DNA from: Astropecten irregularis
Taxonomy: Eukaryota; Echinodermata; Asteroidea; Paxillosida; Astropectinidae
Direction: 5' to 3'
Assembly (NCBI GenBank): GCA_963971285.1
Contig: OZ020252.1
Coordinates: 12,251,662-12,315,661 of the forward strand
DNA: 64,000 nucleotides
In this document: piece by piece, positions 58,301 to 61,300 of the stretch
Position numbering within the stretch: position 1 is the stretch's first letter
Layout of the letters: every line of letters begins with the position of its first letter
Notes under the pieces: generated by a model
What the model saw: the letters and a program-made list of their open reading frames with translations, nothing else
What the model was told of the DNA's origin: nothing
Database searches by the model: none
Program-made: the position numbers and the translations under genes

Positions 58301-61300
58301 CACGACGCCAAAAAAACTCTCAACCATTGAGAAATTCTCTCATGGTTGCGAAATCTTACAAAAGTGTCATCATGTGAAAGGACACCAATGCTTGAGAGTG
58401 ACCGACGTCCCTGGTGAATCCTTGAGAGATTTTGACCGAGGTCCAGACCTACGACAAAATCTTCCGCTAGCGGAAGATTTCTCAAGGGACCCTTGAGATC
58501 TATCGTGTGAATAGAGAACAGCCCCTTTTGTACGACGTCCCTTGCGAAGTGCTTTCCAATTCGCATGCGTGGTACACCGGTTTCATGGCCTTTGCATACC
58601 ACGTGCTTTACCCTCACCCTCATCGTCACGTTGGTACTAGCAGAGTTTACATTCATAAAATGCATAGTCTATCGATTACCCGCGTTCTGTCTCAAGGGAG
58701 GCTTGCGAAATGTTACACTGTGCCGTGTGAAAGGACGCAAAAGCAGCCAGCATAAAACCGTTTTGTAAGATTTCGCAACCTTGAGAAAATGTCTCAATGG
58801 TTGAGAGTTTTTTTGGCGTCGTGTGAAAAGGCCTTTAGTGACATTATTTATTTCCTCTTCTTTTCTTCCTTGTGCCAAAAGCTCAGAGTATTTGTTGATC
58901 TCTGTGTTTATTAAGTTTGATTTGGATCCCACAGTGCTTAAAGGTAGTATCATACTTTGGTAAGAGACCAAAACAGAAATGTTCACAGAATACGTATAAC
59001 TTTCAGTGTATGAAGATGGTGCTGGTAGAAACCTACCGTTAAAATTGTTCCACCTGAAATGGTGTATTAATCCAGAAATTAGTAAAACAACGACCGAAAA
59101 TCTTTTTGATCTTTTAAAAGATCAAAAATAAAAGAGAAAAAACTTCAGACATTATGAACATGTATACATTTGGGTTTATTGCTGTCATGTGTCCTACCCC
59201 CATTTCCCCGTTCCAGGGGTTCCAGCGTCACACCGAATCAATAGCGCTCCGCACTTGCGCTAAAAATAGCAGGCTAAATGCTGTGAAGTCACACCACAAA
59301 CCAGATCTCAGACAAACATTACAACGTGTCGTGGGTGTGATGGTGTGCGCGTGCATGCAAGGTACACTACGTGTGTCACGAAGTGCCTTTTTTTATCCTG
59401 ATTGACTTGTGCATGTCTATTTTCGTCTGTGTTGTTGGTCATAGGGCCTTTTCGAAACGGAGGCTTAGGCTCAGGCTCAGGCTCCAGCTCTGACATCCAC
59501 ATGCTGAAAATATAGGTTGTGGTTTTTCATTGAAACTGAAGCTCTGTTTTCCTTTTCAAACTAGGGATTATACTTCAGAACCGCAGCCAAAAGTCTCTAT
59601 TTTGATGCCCGTTGTTTTAGAAAAAATAAGAATGGATTCACGAAATGGAGCCGGAGCCTGAAACGGAGCCTGAGCCTCCGTTTCGAAAACGCCCATAGTC
59701 ACGTCATTGTGTTTCAAGGTTGGATGGTTCCGGTCACAAGAAAGGTTAAAGGTACTCTGTCGCGGGAAACTTTGAATGGGTTTTGGTCCTAAGGAATGCT
59801 GGTACCTTTGTCTTATATGCAAATCTTGGTTGCCTAGGAGGGGCAGAACGCCAGATACGCCATGTCGATCGCCATGTAATGCTTATGCCCGGTGGCAGCG
59901 ATTTGCCGATTTGTCGGATGGATATTTCATTCAATTTATATTGAAATATCCATTTTCGTGATTTGGCTATTGGAGAGATCTGATCTGAGATCTTGTATTT
60001 TCTGCATGTGAGGGGCACACGGAAGGATCTGATTTCTTGGTGTTTCAGGAGACAAATAGTCTTTAGACTGTGAGTATACATTATGTATTTTGTTCTCTGT
60101 ACAGTTTGTTTATGTTATTGATTATTACTGAATATATTTGGATTTTCGTGTTTGATTAAGAAATCCGACTAAGAAGAGAGTTAGAGAATCTCTTGGGTTT
60201 ATTGCCAAACTGTATTTATTATCTTAATGTTACGTCATGTTAAATTTTCAAGCTGGATTGTAATTAGTTGCGGGAGTAGACATTTATTTTAAACATGTCT
60301 TATTCAGATGACCAACTAGTTGGGGCCGCCAGGCCAGAGCCAACCAGTACTCTGAGGTCATCAACCTGGCCAGGATAGAGCTAGGACCCACTTGAGTGGA
60401 GAACTCAGAGGGAGGGCCCATTCTTTGTTTCAGCGCGGTGGACTGGGCGAACCCGGACTCAGACACCAGCGGCTGTTTTGTGAGGGTCGTCGCTAGCGAA
60501 CGTTGCGAAGGAGATCGCCGGCAAACACTGTGAACTCCGTCTACAAATGACGAACGGTTCCGTGAACGGAACAACATTACCTAATTGACTGGCCAGACGC
60601 AAGTGTTATTTTCCTTTGTTGTAAATATTTTTATATTTATATACGTAAGTGTTGACGCGGCTTAGGCCCGCACTCTAACTCTTTGAGTGACCTCTGGTGC
60701 ATTGGTGTGGGCTTGCCCCACCGTCTACCGTAATTTAACGTGCGTTCCCTCAAATTTATAAATTGCGCTTGTCAAGACAAGTCAATTTTGAGAGTCAGTG
60801 CTTGATATTTTGTTTAGCCTTTCTTTATAATCTAACGCACGTCCTAGCTCGAAAAGGCTTTTCTTGTATTTATTGACGCATGTGTTTATGTTATTGTTGT
60901 CCGGACCATATTTCAGACTTGATTAAACTTTAATGTGCAAGTTAAATTTTATTTGATTTAACTGTCTGTTTCTTGCCGTCGCCTGTATTTTGTGAACTCA
61001 GTATTAAAGCTTCCGTATCCTTTCCTCTCATAAATCTGGGGTCATATTGACAACGTGTGTGAGTCAATGTTTGTCTGACAAATCACTTGTGTCGTCATTA
61101 GTGCGGAGCGCTATTGAAAAGCAAGATTTGAATAAAGTGCGTGAAAAGTTTGACGTCTGAAACAATTAGGAGTGACCAGGCATCTTGACACCGAAAGATC
61201 AACAGTCTCCATTTCTAAATGTGACTGTCCAAAAAGAAAATTAACATTTCATAAAAGTTTTAACTACAAAACATATCCCACCAAACACCCTTAAAGCCAT

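Noticed and set aside
59745..61020. Solo LTR of a gypsy-type element
   Set aside because: Composition is suggestive, but no TG...CA ends with a 4-5 bp duplication could be found; kept only as an uncertain part of the 59235-61122 element.
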